From assembly GCA_048213135.1 (NCBI GenBank), contig PS015695.1, forward strand, positions 56,751 to 89,545: a stretch of 32,795 nucleotides of DNA, given 5' to 3'. The DNA is from Reclinomonas americana ATCC 50394. Its lineage: Eukaryota > Jakobida > Jakobea > Jakobida. Of the stretch, positions 25,366-32,795 are shown piece by piece; positions within the stretch are counted from its first letter, which is position 1, and every line of letters starts with the position of its first letter. The notes below the pieces were generated by a model. It worked only from the letters and a program-made list of their open reading frames with translations, made no database searches and was not told the origin of the DNA. Position numbers and translations under genes: made by a program.

Positions 25366-26604
25366 CTAGCGACTTGCCGTCGGTTCCGGCATGAGAAGGC
25401 GGGGCAGACGTATGCTGGCCAACAGTGTGGCCAGGATGAGCAATGCAGCGAGGAGAAAGCTCGCATCGGGCAGGACCGGCAAATTGAACAGCGCGCCGCC
25501 CGCTACAGATCCCAGGGCCTGGCCGAGACTGGCAGCGGCAGTCATGCGACCGAGCTGTGCGCCCTGGCTTGTCGGAATGCCAAAGGAAGACCAGTAGGTG
25601 GCGACCGGCGACAGCAGGCCGGCGCTCGCTGCCACCAGTGCGACTGCAACCGACATCAAAACAGACGTGTTAACGACCGAAACGACGACCAGCCCGATGG
25701 CAAGCGTCGCCAAACCAGGCGCAATGAACCAGCGCGTGAACTCTGGCTTGATGAGAGGCGAGAATACCAAGGCTTGCACGACCGCCATCACCAGGCTGCA
25801 CTCGGCAAACATGATGCCGATATGCGCAGCGTCGAGACCAAGGTCCTTGCCGCGCAGCGCCAGTCCGACTTCGAAGACGCCAATTGCGAGGGCCGTCACC
25901 AGCGCGATCGCGAGGAGCCGCAGCATGGCGGGCCGTTCGATCTGCGCGGTGTCGGGTGTCACATCGACGTTGTCGCGGCGCGAGCCCGAGGGAAGCAGGA
26001 TCACCACCGACACGGCTGCGATCACGGCCAGCCCTGTCGCCGTGAGCAGCGGCATCGCAAGAGAGCGATCGGGTGAGAGAATCCAGACTCTGCCAGCGAC
26101 ACGCATCGCCAGCCCACCGAGCAGAGGCCCGATGAAGAAGCCGGCGGTGCCCGCTATATTGATCAGCGCGAAGCGATGGGCGCGCCATTCTTTCGACGGC
26201 GCATAGTCGCCGATGAGCGCATAGGCGACAGGTGTGATAGCGGCGGCGAATAGGCCGCCGAGAAAGCGGCCGAGATAGAGAAGCGGGAGACTTTCCGTGA
26301 CGGCAAAGAATCCGGTGGTCACCGCGAAACCCAGAAGGCCGACCAGGATGATCGGCTTGCGCCCGCACCGATCGGAAATCCGTCCCCAGATCGGAGCGCC
26401 GATGAAGATCGCGATGATGTACGCGCCCGTCAGTAGCCCCGTATGCCATGACAAGGCCTGTGGCGTGCTCGCGCCGGCGATCTGCTCGATCAGGAAAGGC
26501 AAGATCGGCAGAGCGACGCCATAGCCGACCGTGATCGCGAACATTGCCACCAGCACCGCCGAAAGCCCGCGCCAACCGAGGCTCTCCGGTTCAGTTGCAG
26601 CCAT
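25366..26604 (-). CDS. DHA1-type MFS drug exporter (TetA-like)
   Basis: 412 residues with 12 membrane helices. It has YGVALPILPF in helix 1, the motif A loop GRISDRCGRKPI between helices 2 and 3, and the motif C-like GFFIGPLLGG in helix 5. It belongs to the proton-driven drug exporters related to TetA; substrate unknown. ATG 26604 is chosen because the hydrophobic start follows soon; a TTG at 26667 would add 21 residues. It faces away from the nuclease-like gene at 26948, with a FNR-like site between them. Confidence 0.88.
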   Translation of the reverse strand: MAATEPESLGWRGLSAVLVAMFAITVGYGVALPILPFLIEQIAGASTPQALSWHTGLLTGAYIIAIFIGAPIWGRISDRCGRKPIILVGLLGFAVTTGFFAVTESLPLLYLGRFLGGLFAAAITPVAYALIGDYAPSKEWRAHRFALINIAGTAGFFIGPLLGGLAMRVAGRVWILSPDRSLAMPLLTATGLAVIAAVSVVILLPSGSRRDNVDVTPDTAQIERPAMLRLLAIALVTALAIGVFEVGLALRGKDLGLDAAHIGIMFAECSLVMAVVQALVFSPLIKPEFTRWFIAPGLATLAIGLVVVSVVNTSVLMSVAVALVAASAGLLSPVATYWSSFGIPTSQGAQLGRMTAAASLGQALGSVAGGALFNLPVLPDASFLLAALLILATLLASIRLPRLLMPEPTASR

Positions 26605-26824
26605 GGCACAGAGCCGATCTTGTATGAGAACACCGGTCGCGCTCTGCGCCTGACGCGGCTCTTGCAATTTCTAGGTGGGCGAACAGCCAATTGAGCTGCA
26701 AAGCGTTCGACACCATTTCATCCACGCCCTTCGACGAGACGTCGCGCGCGAGCCGACCAGCGGGGCGCCAAGGGCTTGACGAGCGACCGAAGCTTCGAGC
26801 TAGACTTGGGATTCAACGAAGTCT

Positions 26825-26838
26825 TTAATCCGCATCAA
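26825..26838. promoter_or_regulatory. FNR/FixK-like operator between the MFS exporter and the HhH/nuclease gene
   Basis: TTAAT-CCGC-ATCAA keeps both half-sites with one A for G. Its centre is 116 bp before the nuclease-like gene (26948, plus) and 227 bp before the MFS start (26604, minus); which gene it serves is not decided. The 26605-26947 stretch contains no other feature I can support. Confidence 0.6.
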
Positions 26839-26947
26839 GCTTTTAGCCGACATCGTCGTTTGTTCGTGCTCCAGACGACGATCAGCCATGCTAGGTACAA
26901 GAATCGATGTCTGGCGCTAGCCTGACCGGGGAAGAGCGTCCGACACC

Positions 26948-28255
26948 ATGTCCGAAGCCTTGTTATCGTCTGTTCCCGTACCTCACGCCGACCTGTTGCG
27001 CGAGCTGATCCGACGCTGGCGCGATGACCCAGGCGCAACCTACCGCTCGTGGTTCTTGTGGGACGAGCGATTGAAGAACTTCCGCTCGATACGGCGCGGT
27101 CTGCAGGTGGTGGTCGCCGAAATCGAAGCAGGCCGTTTCGGCGTCGCCTATCGAGGCTCGTCGCTCGAAACGGTGGTTCATTCGATCGCCGAGCAACGCC
27201 AGATATTCAAAGGTGCGGACCATGCCTGGCTGTGGAAGCCGAAGCTGCGCATCCCCGACATCTACGAAAGTCCAGAAAACCAACGCGCGTTCGGACGATT
27301 GCTCGACAACTGCTCATGTTGCGACACCGCCGAGGAGGTCATAGGTCACATCCGGGCGATCGATCAGCGCAAGATCAAGGGATTGGGACCTGCCGCCGCC
27401 AATCTTCTCTACTTCCTGCATCCGACCCTGATCCCGCCGTTCAACACTGCCATCGTCAACGGCTACAACGCCGTAAGCGGCGCCAAGGTAAAGCTCGGTT
27501 CGTGGGACCACTTCCTGGCGATGCGCGCCGGTATCCTCGATCTCAACGACTGCTACCGCGACCTTCTATCCAATGACCTAGGCGCGATCGGCGGATTCTT
27601 GTTCGACGTCGGCTCGGGGCGTTACCCCGCCCCGCCGCTCGATCAAGAGGGCTCTGCCGCCCGCGACTGGCTGGGCCAGCTGGAGCAGGCGCGCGCTGAG
27701 GCAAGCCGCCTCGACAAGGCGGTGGCAGCGCAGGGCGAGACCGATCGCACCCATGCGGAGATTCAGGCATGGTTGCGCGATCTCGGTCTTGCGCTTGGCC
27801 ATGACGTGTGGATCGCCGCCAACGATCGCGGCCGGCTTCATCAGGGCGTCCCCTTAGGCCAAGGGTGCCTAGAGCGGTTACCGGATGCCATCGCAACTTC
27901 GCCCGGCGCGGACTCGATCCGGCTGATCGACGTGCTGTGGCTCTCCAAAGGCGGAGGCGTCGCGGCCGCCTTCGAGGTCGAACACTCGACATCGATCTAC
28001 TCGGGAATCGTGCGCATGCTTGACTTGGCATTGTCGGGCGGCGACCTGCACGCGACCGCAGGTCTGTTCCTGGTCGCGCCGGACGCGCGTGAGGCAGACG
28101 TGCGTGCCCAGCTCCGCCGCCCGGCGTTCAGCCGGATCGCCGATCTGGATTTCGCCTACCTCGCCTATGGCGAGCTTGAGAGGAACAAAGACGCGATCGC
28201 CCGCTTCGGGTCAGACCTCAAAGCAATCAGAGCCATAGCGAGTCCGCTTCCTTGA
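26948..28255 (+). CDS. Helix-hairpin-helix plus PD-(D/E)XK-like nuclease protein, function unknown
   Basis: 435 residues, soluble. The middle of the first half has a DNA-glycosylase-like helix-hairpin-helix, IKGLGPAAANLLYF (143-156), followed by PFNTAIVNGYN (164-174). A charged linker (about 235-270) leads to a C-terminal domain of restriction-endonuclease type: IRLIDVLWL with Asp328, then AAFEVEHSTSIYSGIVRMLDL with Glu343 and Glu345 on the core strands. The usual ExK lysine is replaced by Glu or displaced. A cluster of cysteines (CSCC, 122-125) lies before the HhH. DNA binding and cutting is a reasonable prediction, as repair or defence nuclease, but no named family is recognised. No close ribosome binding site is seen before ATG 26948. 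Confidence 0.7.
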   Translation: MSEALLSSVPVPHADLLRELIRRWRDDPGATYRSWFLWDERLKNFRSIRRGLQVVVAEIEAGRFGVAYRGSSLETVVHSIAEQRQIFKGADHAWLWKPKLRIPDIYESPENQRAFGRLLDNCSCCDTAEEVIGHIRAIDQRKIKGLGPAAANLLYFLHPTLIPPFNTAIVNGYNAVSGAKVKLGSWDHFLAMRAGILDLNDCYRDLLSNDLGAIGGFLFDVGSGRYPAPPLDQEGSAARDWLGQLEQARAEASRLDKAVAAQGETDRTHAEIQAWLRDLGLALGHDVWIAANDRGRLHQGVPLGQGCLERLPDAIATSPGADSIRLIDVLWLSKGGGVAAAFEVEHSTSIYSGIVRMLDLALSGGDLHATAGLFLVAPDAREADVRAQLRRPAFSRIADLDFAYLAYGELERNKDAIARFGSDLKAIRAIASPLP

Positions 28256-28430
28256 CGCGAGAGCCGTCGCGCGTCGTCCTGGCCAGGCTGTTGTGGAATG
28301 CCGCCCTTTGCTGGCGGTCGTCCCGACCCTACGAAAGGCCGTGTCCGATGAGCATACCTGCAAAGGCGGGACATCAGAGCCAGATCGATTCAACGTCGAT
28401 CCGATTCATCGAACTGCCGGGACCCAAGAC

Positions 28431-30209
28431 CTAGTAGTCGTAGAGCCCACGAAAAGCCCGCTCCTGGGCGCTGTCCCGCGTCTCGCGGGCCATCTCGATG
28501 GCTGCTTGCATCTGTTCGCTCAAGGTACGCTCCGCAGCACGCATGGGATTGTCCATGGCCGCGGGAAGCCGCTTCGCGCGAACTTCGTCGGCAAGCCTTG
28601 CGATCACATGCATCCACGGTGAAAACTTTTCGGAGAGCATATAACGGCTGGTCCGCATCGGATGAAGCCATCGCAGCACCTCGGCCGACCACGGCGTGGT
28701 CATGGCCTGAACCCACGGGCTGACGAAGTTGCTGTAGAGCGTCTCGTTCGCCTGCGACAATTGTCGCACGCGTTCAAAGGCTTTCCGCGGATTGTCGAAG
28801 GCCAAGTCTTCGACGCGCCGCTCTTCGAAGGAAACGCTGTATTGCGGTTTGCGACAGTCAGGATCGTTGGTCGGGTTGGAGATCTTCATCTCGTAGAGGC
28901 CGGGCGGAAGGTTCACGACGTCATCGAGGCTCTCCAGGATGGCGCGGTGTTCCGAACGCGCGACCGACGCTGAAACGAAGATACCTAGATGCCCGACGCG
29001 GGGATCGGTCATGAAGACAATTCTCTGGCCTGCCTCCTTCAAAGCATCTGTGGTCTTGTAGACGGCCTTAAGCCAGGCCAGAGCCTGATGGGGCGGCGTG
29101 ATGTTGTCGCCGTAGGAGGCAAAGATCACCAGCGGGCTCTTCAGACTACGCAGATCGATCCTCACCGCGTCACCGAGCTCAAGCGTGCCCTGCTCAAGCT
29201 CGTTGCCAATAAAGAGATGATCGACGATCTCGACCATCTCTTCTCGGCTGAAGCTATACCACGCGTTCCACCAGCGCTCGAATTCGAGGAACCGCTTCTC
29301 TTCATGATCGACGTCTAGGTAGAGACTTGCGTATTTGTCCCAGATCGCCGCCTCGGGTTTGAGTGTTTCGAAGTTCTGGACGAGCCAGGCGCCGTCAAAG
29401 CGGCCAGCCCCAAGATCGCCAACGAAGTGCGTGAGCCAGCTCCCGCCGAGCAGGCCGCCGGCGAGCCGCATGGGATTCGCCCCGGACTCGCCTGCCCAAT
29501 AGGAGAGGGGCGAGCCGTTGAGGACGATCGGGCCGACTGGCGCTCGGCAATGAATAGCGACCAGCATGGCGGCCCACCCAGCCTGGCAATTTCCGTAGAG
29601 CACGGGCTTCTTGCCGGGATGTCGCGCGATCACCTCGTCGACAAAGTGGTGCATCGCATGGAGGACATCGATGAGCCTTTGATGCGGGCTCGGCGCCGGA
29701 AAGAAGCTGACGAAGTAGACCGGAAACCCTTCGTGCAGAGCCATGCCGATTTCGGATTCGCGCTTGAAGCCGCCGATGCCCGGCCCGTGCCCGGCGCGCG
29801 GATCCATGATGATGACAGGGGGCTTGGAATCGTCGACGCATGCGTCCGCGTGCTCGGTGTCGGCGGTCGTGATCCGGAGGAGCGCATAATTCGCTGGGCG
29901 TTCGAATCGCCTCGCATCCAGCAGCATTTCGTACTGGAAGGTGAGCACCGGCGGCATGCCGGCTTCCTCATGCTCCAGCATGGTGTTGGCCCGCTTTCTC
30001 AGCACGTCCCAAAACAGGACCGAGCGCTGCCAGGCGTCGATCGGATAAGCCCATATCCCGGCGGGGTCGAACAGCGTGCTCGCTGCTTGGCTGGACGGCG
30101 CCGGATCGCGCATGTCGGCGCGCGGGGAGAGCGATGCAGGAAGAGCCGCCGTCCCGGATTGGGCCAGTGGCGCGCCTTGCTGGCGTTCCGCAGGGATAGT
30201 GACTGGCAT
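28431..30209 (-). CDS. DUF3141 alpha/beta-hydrolase protein, PhaC-like
   Basis: 592 residues from ATG 30209, with AGGAG 7-8 bases upstream; longer frames were rejected for that reason. It matches the DUF3141 family, related to polyhydroxyalkanoate synthases. The nucleophile elbow is YGNCQAGWA with Cys208; Asp368 (SYGDNITPP) and His407 (VGHLGIFV) complete a Cys-Asp-His triad as in PhaC. A YPIDAWQRSVLFWDVLRKR-like segment (55-73) resembles the PhaC N-terminal part. The substrate is not known; polymer or acyl-CoA chemistry is plausible. The C-terminal 180 residues (ANETLYSNFVSPWV, AMDNPMRAAE) are family-specific helices. In other bacteria this family often stands with acetyl phosphate or acetate genes, which fits the phosphoketolase nearby. 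Confidence 0.85.
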   Translation of the reverse strand: MPVTIPAERQQGAPLAQSGTAALPASLSPRADMRDPAPSSQAASTLFDPAGIWAYPIDAWQRSVLFWDVLRKRANTMLEHEEAGMPPVLTFQYEMLLDARRFERPANYALLRITTADTEHADACVDDSKPPVIIMDPRAGHGPGIGGFKRESEIGMALHEGFPVYFVSFFPAPSPHQRLIDVLHAMHHFVDEVIARHPGKKPVLYGNCQAGWAAMLVAIHCRAPVGPIVLNGSPLSYWAGESGANPMRLAGGLLGGSWLTHFVGDLGAGRFDGAWLVQNFETLKPEAAIWDKYASLYLDVDHEEKRFLEFERWWNAWYSFSREEMVEIVDHLFIGNELEQGTLELGDAVRIDLRSLKSPLVIFASYGDNITPPHQALAWLKAVYKTTDALKEAGQRIVFMTDPRVGHLGIFVSASVARSEHRAILESLDDVVNLPPGLYEMKISNPTNDPDCRKPQYSVSFEERRVEDLAFDNPRKAFERVRQLSQANETLYSNFVSPWVQAMTTPWSAEVLRWLHPMRTSRYMLSEKFSPWMHVIARLADEVRAKRLPAAMDNPMRAAERTLSEQMQAAIEMARETRDSAQERAFRGLYDY

Positions 30210-30401
30210 CGGAAACTCCTCACACATGGCGCGTGCCGCACGCGCTCCTGATCTCACGCCGCGCTGAGCATCTTGTCCTCGACGGACCATTAGGGTTCAC
30301 GGTCGGGCGCCGCAGCGCTGCCGGTTCTTCGCGCGAGCTTCTCAGGACCCAAACCTTGGTCTGTCCCCTTTCGGTTGCGTCCGATGGAGGATTAACAGCC
30401 C

Positions 30402-30424
30402 CGGCCATCCTTTTCGGATGGCCG
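30402..30424 (-). terminator. Hairpin after the copper ATPase gene
   Basis: CGGCCATCC and GGATGGCCG form a perfect 9-bp stem with a 5-base loop, 16 bp after the ATPase stop codon. No U run follows on the minus strand, so it may be a 3' stabiliser or a weak terminator. The rest of the 230-bp space before DUF3141 shows no clear promoter. Confidence 0.55.
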
Positions 30425-30439
30425 GTTCGCAGAAGCCCA

Positions 30440-32542
30440 TTATCCTTGCCTGCGGTAAAAGCGCAGGAACTGCGCATTGATGGCGACAATGATGGTGCTG
30501 GCGGACATGAAGACCGCAGCGACGGCCGGCGTCATCAGGAAGCCGGTGCCGAAAGTAATCCCGGCGGCCATCGGAATCGCCACGGTGTTGTAACCCGTCG
30601 CCCAGATGAGGTTCTGCACCATCTTGCGGTAGGTGGCGCGGGACAGTCCCAGAATGGCCGCGACGTCGCGCGGATCGCTCTTCACGAGCACGACATCCGC
30701 GGACTCGACCGCAACATCCGTGCCGGCACCGATGGCGACGCCGAGGTCCGCCTGAACCAGCGCTGGCGCATCATTGACGCCATCACCGACCATCGCAACC
30801 GAGAGCCCGCGGGCCTGCAGTTCCTTGATCTTGTCGGACTTCTGGTCGGGCAGCACCTCTGCGAAATACTCCGCGATGCCAAGTTCCTTCGAGACGCTCT
30901 CGGCGACGCCCTTCGCATCACCCGTCAACATAACCGGCTTGATGCCAAGCCGCGTCAGCTCGGAGATCGCGTCCTTGGATTCCGGCCGGACGATGTCGGC
31001 GAGTGCGAAGAGTGCCCGCGGTGCGCCATCCCTCAGCAGCGCTACCACCGTCTTGCCCTGAGCTTCGAGTTGCTTGAGCTTGTCGTGCGTGACGGGCTTG
31101 CCCTGCCGGGCGAGATGGCCGGGGCTGACGATACGGATGTCTTGGCCATCGACTTTCGCGACAATGCCTTCGCCTGTGATGTTGCTCACCTCGCTGGCCT
31201 TGGGAATGGTCAGGTTCCTGCGCTTGGCCTCGGCGACGATGCCGTGAGCGATAGGGTGTTCCGATTGATTTTCCGCTGCCGCGGCAAATGTGAGTTCCGT
31301 GTTCTCGTCCCCATCAGCAAGCAGGACAATGTCGCTAACCCCGAAGCGGCCTTCCGTCAGCGTGCCGGTCTTGTCGAGCACGACAGCGTCGAGATTGCGT
31401 GCCCGCTCGAACGCGGCGCGGTCGCGGATGAGTAGGCCGTTGCTGGCGCTCAGCGATGTGCTGACGGCGACCACCAGCGGCACGGCAAGCCCAAGGGCAT
31501 GCGGGCAAGCCACGACCATCACGGTGACCATGCGTTCCAGTGCGAACTCAAGCGGCGCGCCAAGCCAAAGCCACCAGACGAACAGCGTTCCGAAGCCGAC
31601 GACCAGGGCAATGTAGGTCAGCCAGGCGGCCGCCCTGTTGGCGATATCCTGTGTCCGCGAACGCGTCGCCTGCGCTTTTTTCACCAGATCGATGACCTGG
31701 GCGAGATAGGTGGCGTCACCTGTCTTGGTCACTTTGATGGTCACGGCGTTGGCGCCGTTGATCGCCCCGCCGATCGCCGTTGCACCGACCGTCTTGGTGA
31801 CGGGACGCGATTCGCCCGTCAGCATGGCTTCGTTGAAGCCTGACGATCCCTCGACGATTTCTCCGTCAACCGGCACCTTGGCGCCCGGGCGGACGATGAC
31901 GCGGTCACCCGGCTTCAAATCCGTGATCGATACATCGTGCGTCGTGCCGTCGGCATCGATGCGTGTGGCGTGGTCAGGCAACAGCCGGACTAGCTCCTCC
32001 AATGCGCGCGACGCACCCATCACCGAGCGCATCTCGACCCAATGGCCGAGCAGCATGATGGCGATAAGCGTGACGAGCTCCCAGTAGAACGCCTCGCCCG
32101 GGAAACCGAATGTGACCGCCGCCGAGAAGAAATACGCCGCCGAGATCGCCATCGCGATGAGCGTCATCATCCCGGGCTGTCCCTTGCGGAGCTCGGAGAA
32201 GAAGCCGGTTAAGAACGGCCAGCCGCCGTAGAGATAGGCGATGGTCGACAGCGCGAAGAGGACCAGCCCATCACCTGGGAAGGACAGGACATCCGTGAGA
32301 CCGAGCCAATCCCGGATCATCGGCGAAAGCACCAGCACCGGAGGCGTCAGGACCAGGGTGACCCAGAATCGACGGCGGAAATCTGCGACCATGGCTCCGT
32401 GGTCGTGACCAGCGTGGTCCGAATGGGTGGACCCGGCTGCCGCAACGATTTTGGCGCCGCCGTGACCGGCGTCGGATCCGGATTTTGCACTAGTGTGCTG
32501 CTGATGGTCGTGGTGATCGTGATGGGAATGCGGTGAGCTCAT
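30440..32542 (-). CDS. copB: P1B-type copper-exporting ATPase, CopB class
   Basis: 700 residues from ATG 32542 (GAGGAC just upstream). The N-terminus (about 1-50) is a His-rich tail with no HMA domain. It is followed by membrane helices, the actuator TGES (242-245), the metal-path motif CPH (346-348), the phosphorylation site DKTGT (390-394), an SEHPIAHG nucleotide motif, and [13 protein letters not shown] plus a His-rich tail is the mark of CopB-like P1B-3 pumps, which export copper, probably Cu(II) or Cu(I), to the periplasm. That would feed the periplasmic multicopper oxidase encoded at 5040-6524. The frame stays open to 32659, but the FNR-like box at 32674-32687 places the transcript start near 32640, so a start at 32617 or 32542 is needed. 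Confidence 0.93.
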   Translation of the reverse strand: MSSPHSHHDHHDHQQHTSAKSGSDAGHGGAKIVAAAGSTHSDHAGHDHGAMVADFRRRFWVTLVLTPPVLVLSPMIRDWLGLTDVLSFPGDGLVLFALSTIAYLYGGWPFLTGFFSELRKGQPGMMTLIAMAISAAYFFSAAVTFGFPGEAFYWELVTLIAIMLLGHWVEMRSVMGASRALEELVRLLPDHATRIDADGTTHDVSITDLKPGDRVIVRPGAKVPVDGEIVEGSSGFNEAMLTGESRPVTKTVGATAIGGAINGANAVTIKVTKTGDATYLAQVIDLVKKAQATRSRTQDIANRAAAWLTYIALVVGFGTLFVWWLWLGAPLEFALERMVTVMVVACPHALGLAVPLVVAVSTSLSASNGLLIRDRAAFERARNLDAVVLDKTGTLTEGRFGVSDIVLLADGDENTELTFAAAAENQSEHPIAHGIVAEAKRRNLTIPKASEVSNITGEGIVAKVDGQDIRIVSPGHLARQGKPVTHDKLKQLEAQGKTVVALLRDGAPRALFALADIVRPESKDAISELTRLGIKPVMLTGDAKGVAESVSKELGIAEYFAEVLPDQKSDKIKELQARGLSVAMVGDGVNDAPALVQADLGVAIGAGTDVAVESADVVLVKSDPRDVAAILGLSRATYRKMVQNLIWATGYNTVAIPMAAGITFGTGFLMTPAVAAVFMSASTIIVAINAQFLRFYRRQG

Positions 32543-32673
32543 TCGTCCTCGTCCGTCAGATGGCCCGGCCAGAGCGTGGCCATGGCGAGCAATAGGTGTC
32601 TCTGCCGCACTGATCATAACTTGGAGCGACAACGTCCTTGTCACGAACCTCGCCGCCACACGCCCTGAAATCT

Positions 32674-32687
32674 TTAATCCAGATCAA
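32674..32687 (-). promoter_or_regulatory. FNR/FixK-like operator upstream of the copper ATPase
   Basis: TTAAT-CCAG-ATCAA with the same flanks as the other sites (CT before, AAGTTC overlapping the end). Its centre is 138 bp before the start at 32542. The remaining 108 bp to the window end contain no recognisable feature. Confidence 0.65.
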
Positions 32688-32795
32688 GTTCAGCGTGTCC
32701 GTCGCCTCGGTGCGCCCGACGAAGCCTCTGGCAGGATCTCGGAGGAGGGGGAAGCGAAGGCGTCTATCCGAGTGTGATGGTTGTCCCGGCTTTGC

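Noticed and set aside
28256-28430. Possible terminator hairpin between the nuclease-like gene and DUF3141
   Set aside because: Only a 5-bp CCGCC/GGCGG stem near 28303-28320 and no T run; too weak to call.
30233-31435. A 400-codon plus-strand frame opposite the copper ATPase and its 3' space
   Set aside because: The ATPase frame contains all P-type motifs; the antisense frame has no family features and an unfavourable composition.

Overview
The window is G+C-rich, tightly packed DNA from a draft assembly, with three N runs at 1176-1518, 11373-12090 and 14048-14677. Protein style, FNR/FixK-type operators, a MntR/MntH pair of proteobacterial type and the SFPASDPP tail on one enzyme suggest an alphaproteobacterium, probably Hyphomicrobiales (Rhizobiales). 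That assignment is inference. No rRNA, tRNA, CRISPR or phage genes were seen.

Layout. (1) 1-1616: an IS66-family element (tnpC, tnpB and the start of tnpA, all minus) whose end lies inside a NepI-like MFS exporter gene (1613-2420), which it truncates. (2) 2663-4787, minus: an archaeal-type (type II) glyceraldehyde-3-phosphate dehydrogenase, then a chimeric ORF joining the N-terminus of an AarF/UbiB-type kinase to a superoxide dismutase lacking its N-terminal metal ligand, then a small unknown ORF. (3) 5040-6977, minus: a Cys-rich secreted protein and a Tat-exported multicopper oxidase. (4) 7317-9270: mntH and mntR, divergent, with a MntR operator between them. (5) 18077 down to 9353, minus: a run of about 9 kb with PRPP synthetase, a divergent phosphoketolase, a beta-CASP metallo-beta-lactamase nuclease, an AMP/thymidine phosphorylase, a cytochrome b561 and an MgtC/DUF4010 membrane protein. 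(6) 18494-25304, plus, divergent from (5): a second-type FtsH followed by a YhiI-RbbA-YhhJ-like export system. (7) 25366-32542: a drug-type MFS exporter, a protein joining a helix-hairpin-helix domain to a PD-(D/E)XK-like nuclease, a DUF3141 (PhaC-like) protein, and a CopB-type P1B ATPase.

The strongest unifying signal is regulatory. Six intergenic sites match the FNR/Anr/FixK palindrome TTnAT-N4-ATnAA or differ from it at one half-site base. They lie before the GAPDH, the copper oxidase operon, the PRPP-phosphoketolase-AMP phosphorylase operon, the ftsH-efflux operon, the MFS/nuclease pair and the copper ATPase. The window therefore looks like an oxygen- or NO-responsive stress island. Read together, AMP phosphorylase, PRPP synthetase, phosphoketolase and the type II GAPDH could form a low-oxygen route from nucleotide ribose to acetyl phosphate, glyceraldehyde-3-phosphate and ATP. 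Copper and manganese handling, membrane proteolysis and efflux are added around it.

Caveats. Single-base frameshifts near a gap edge (13960-13990) and in a T run (about 2200) look like homopolymer sequencing errors. The N runs do not fit the expected gene lengths or frames, so they are not true distances. The AarF-SOD chimera could also be an assembly error.
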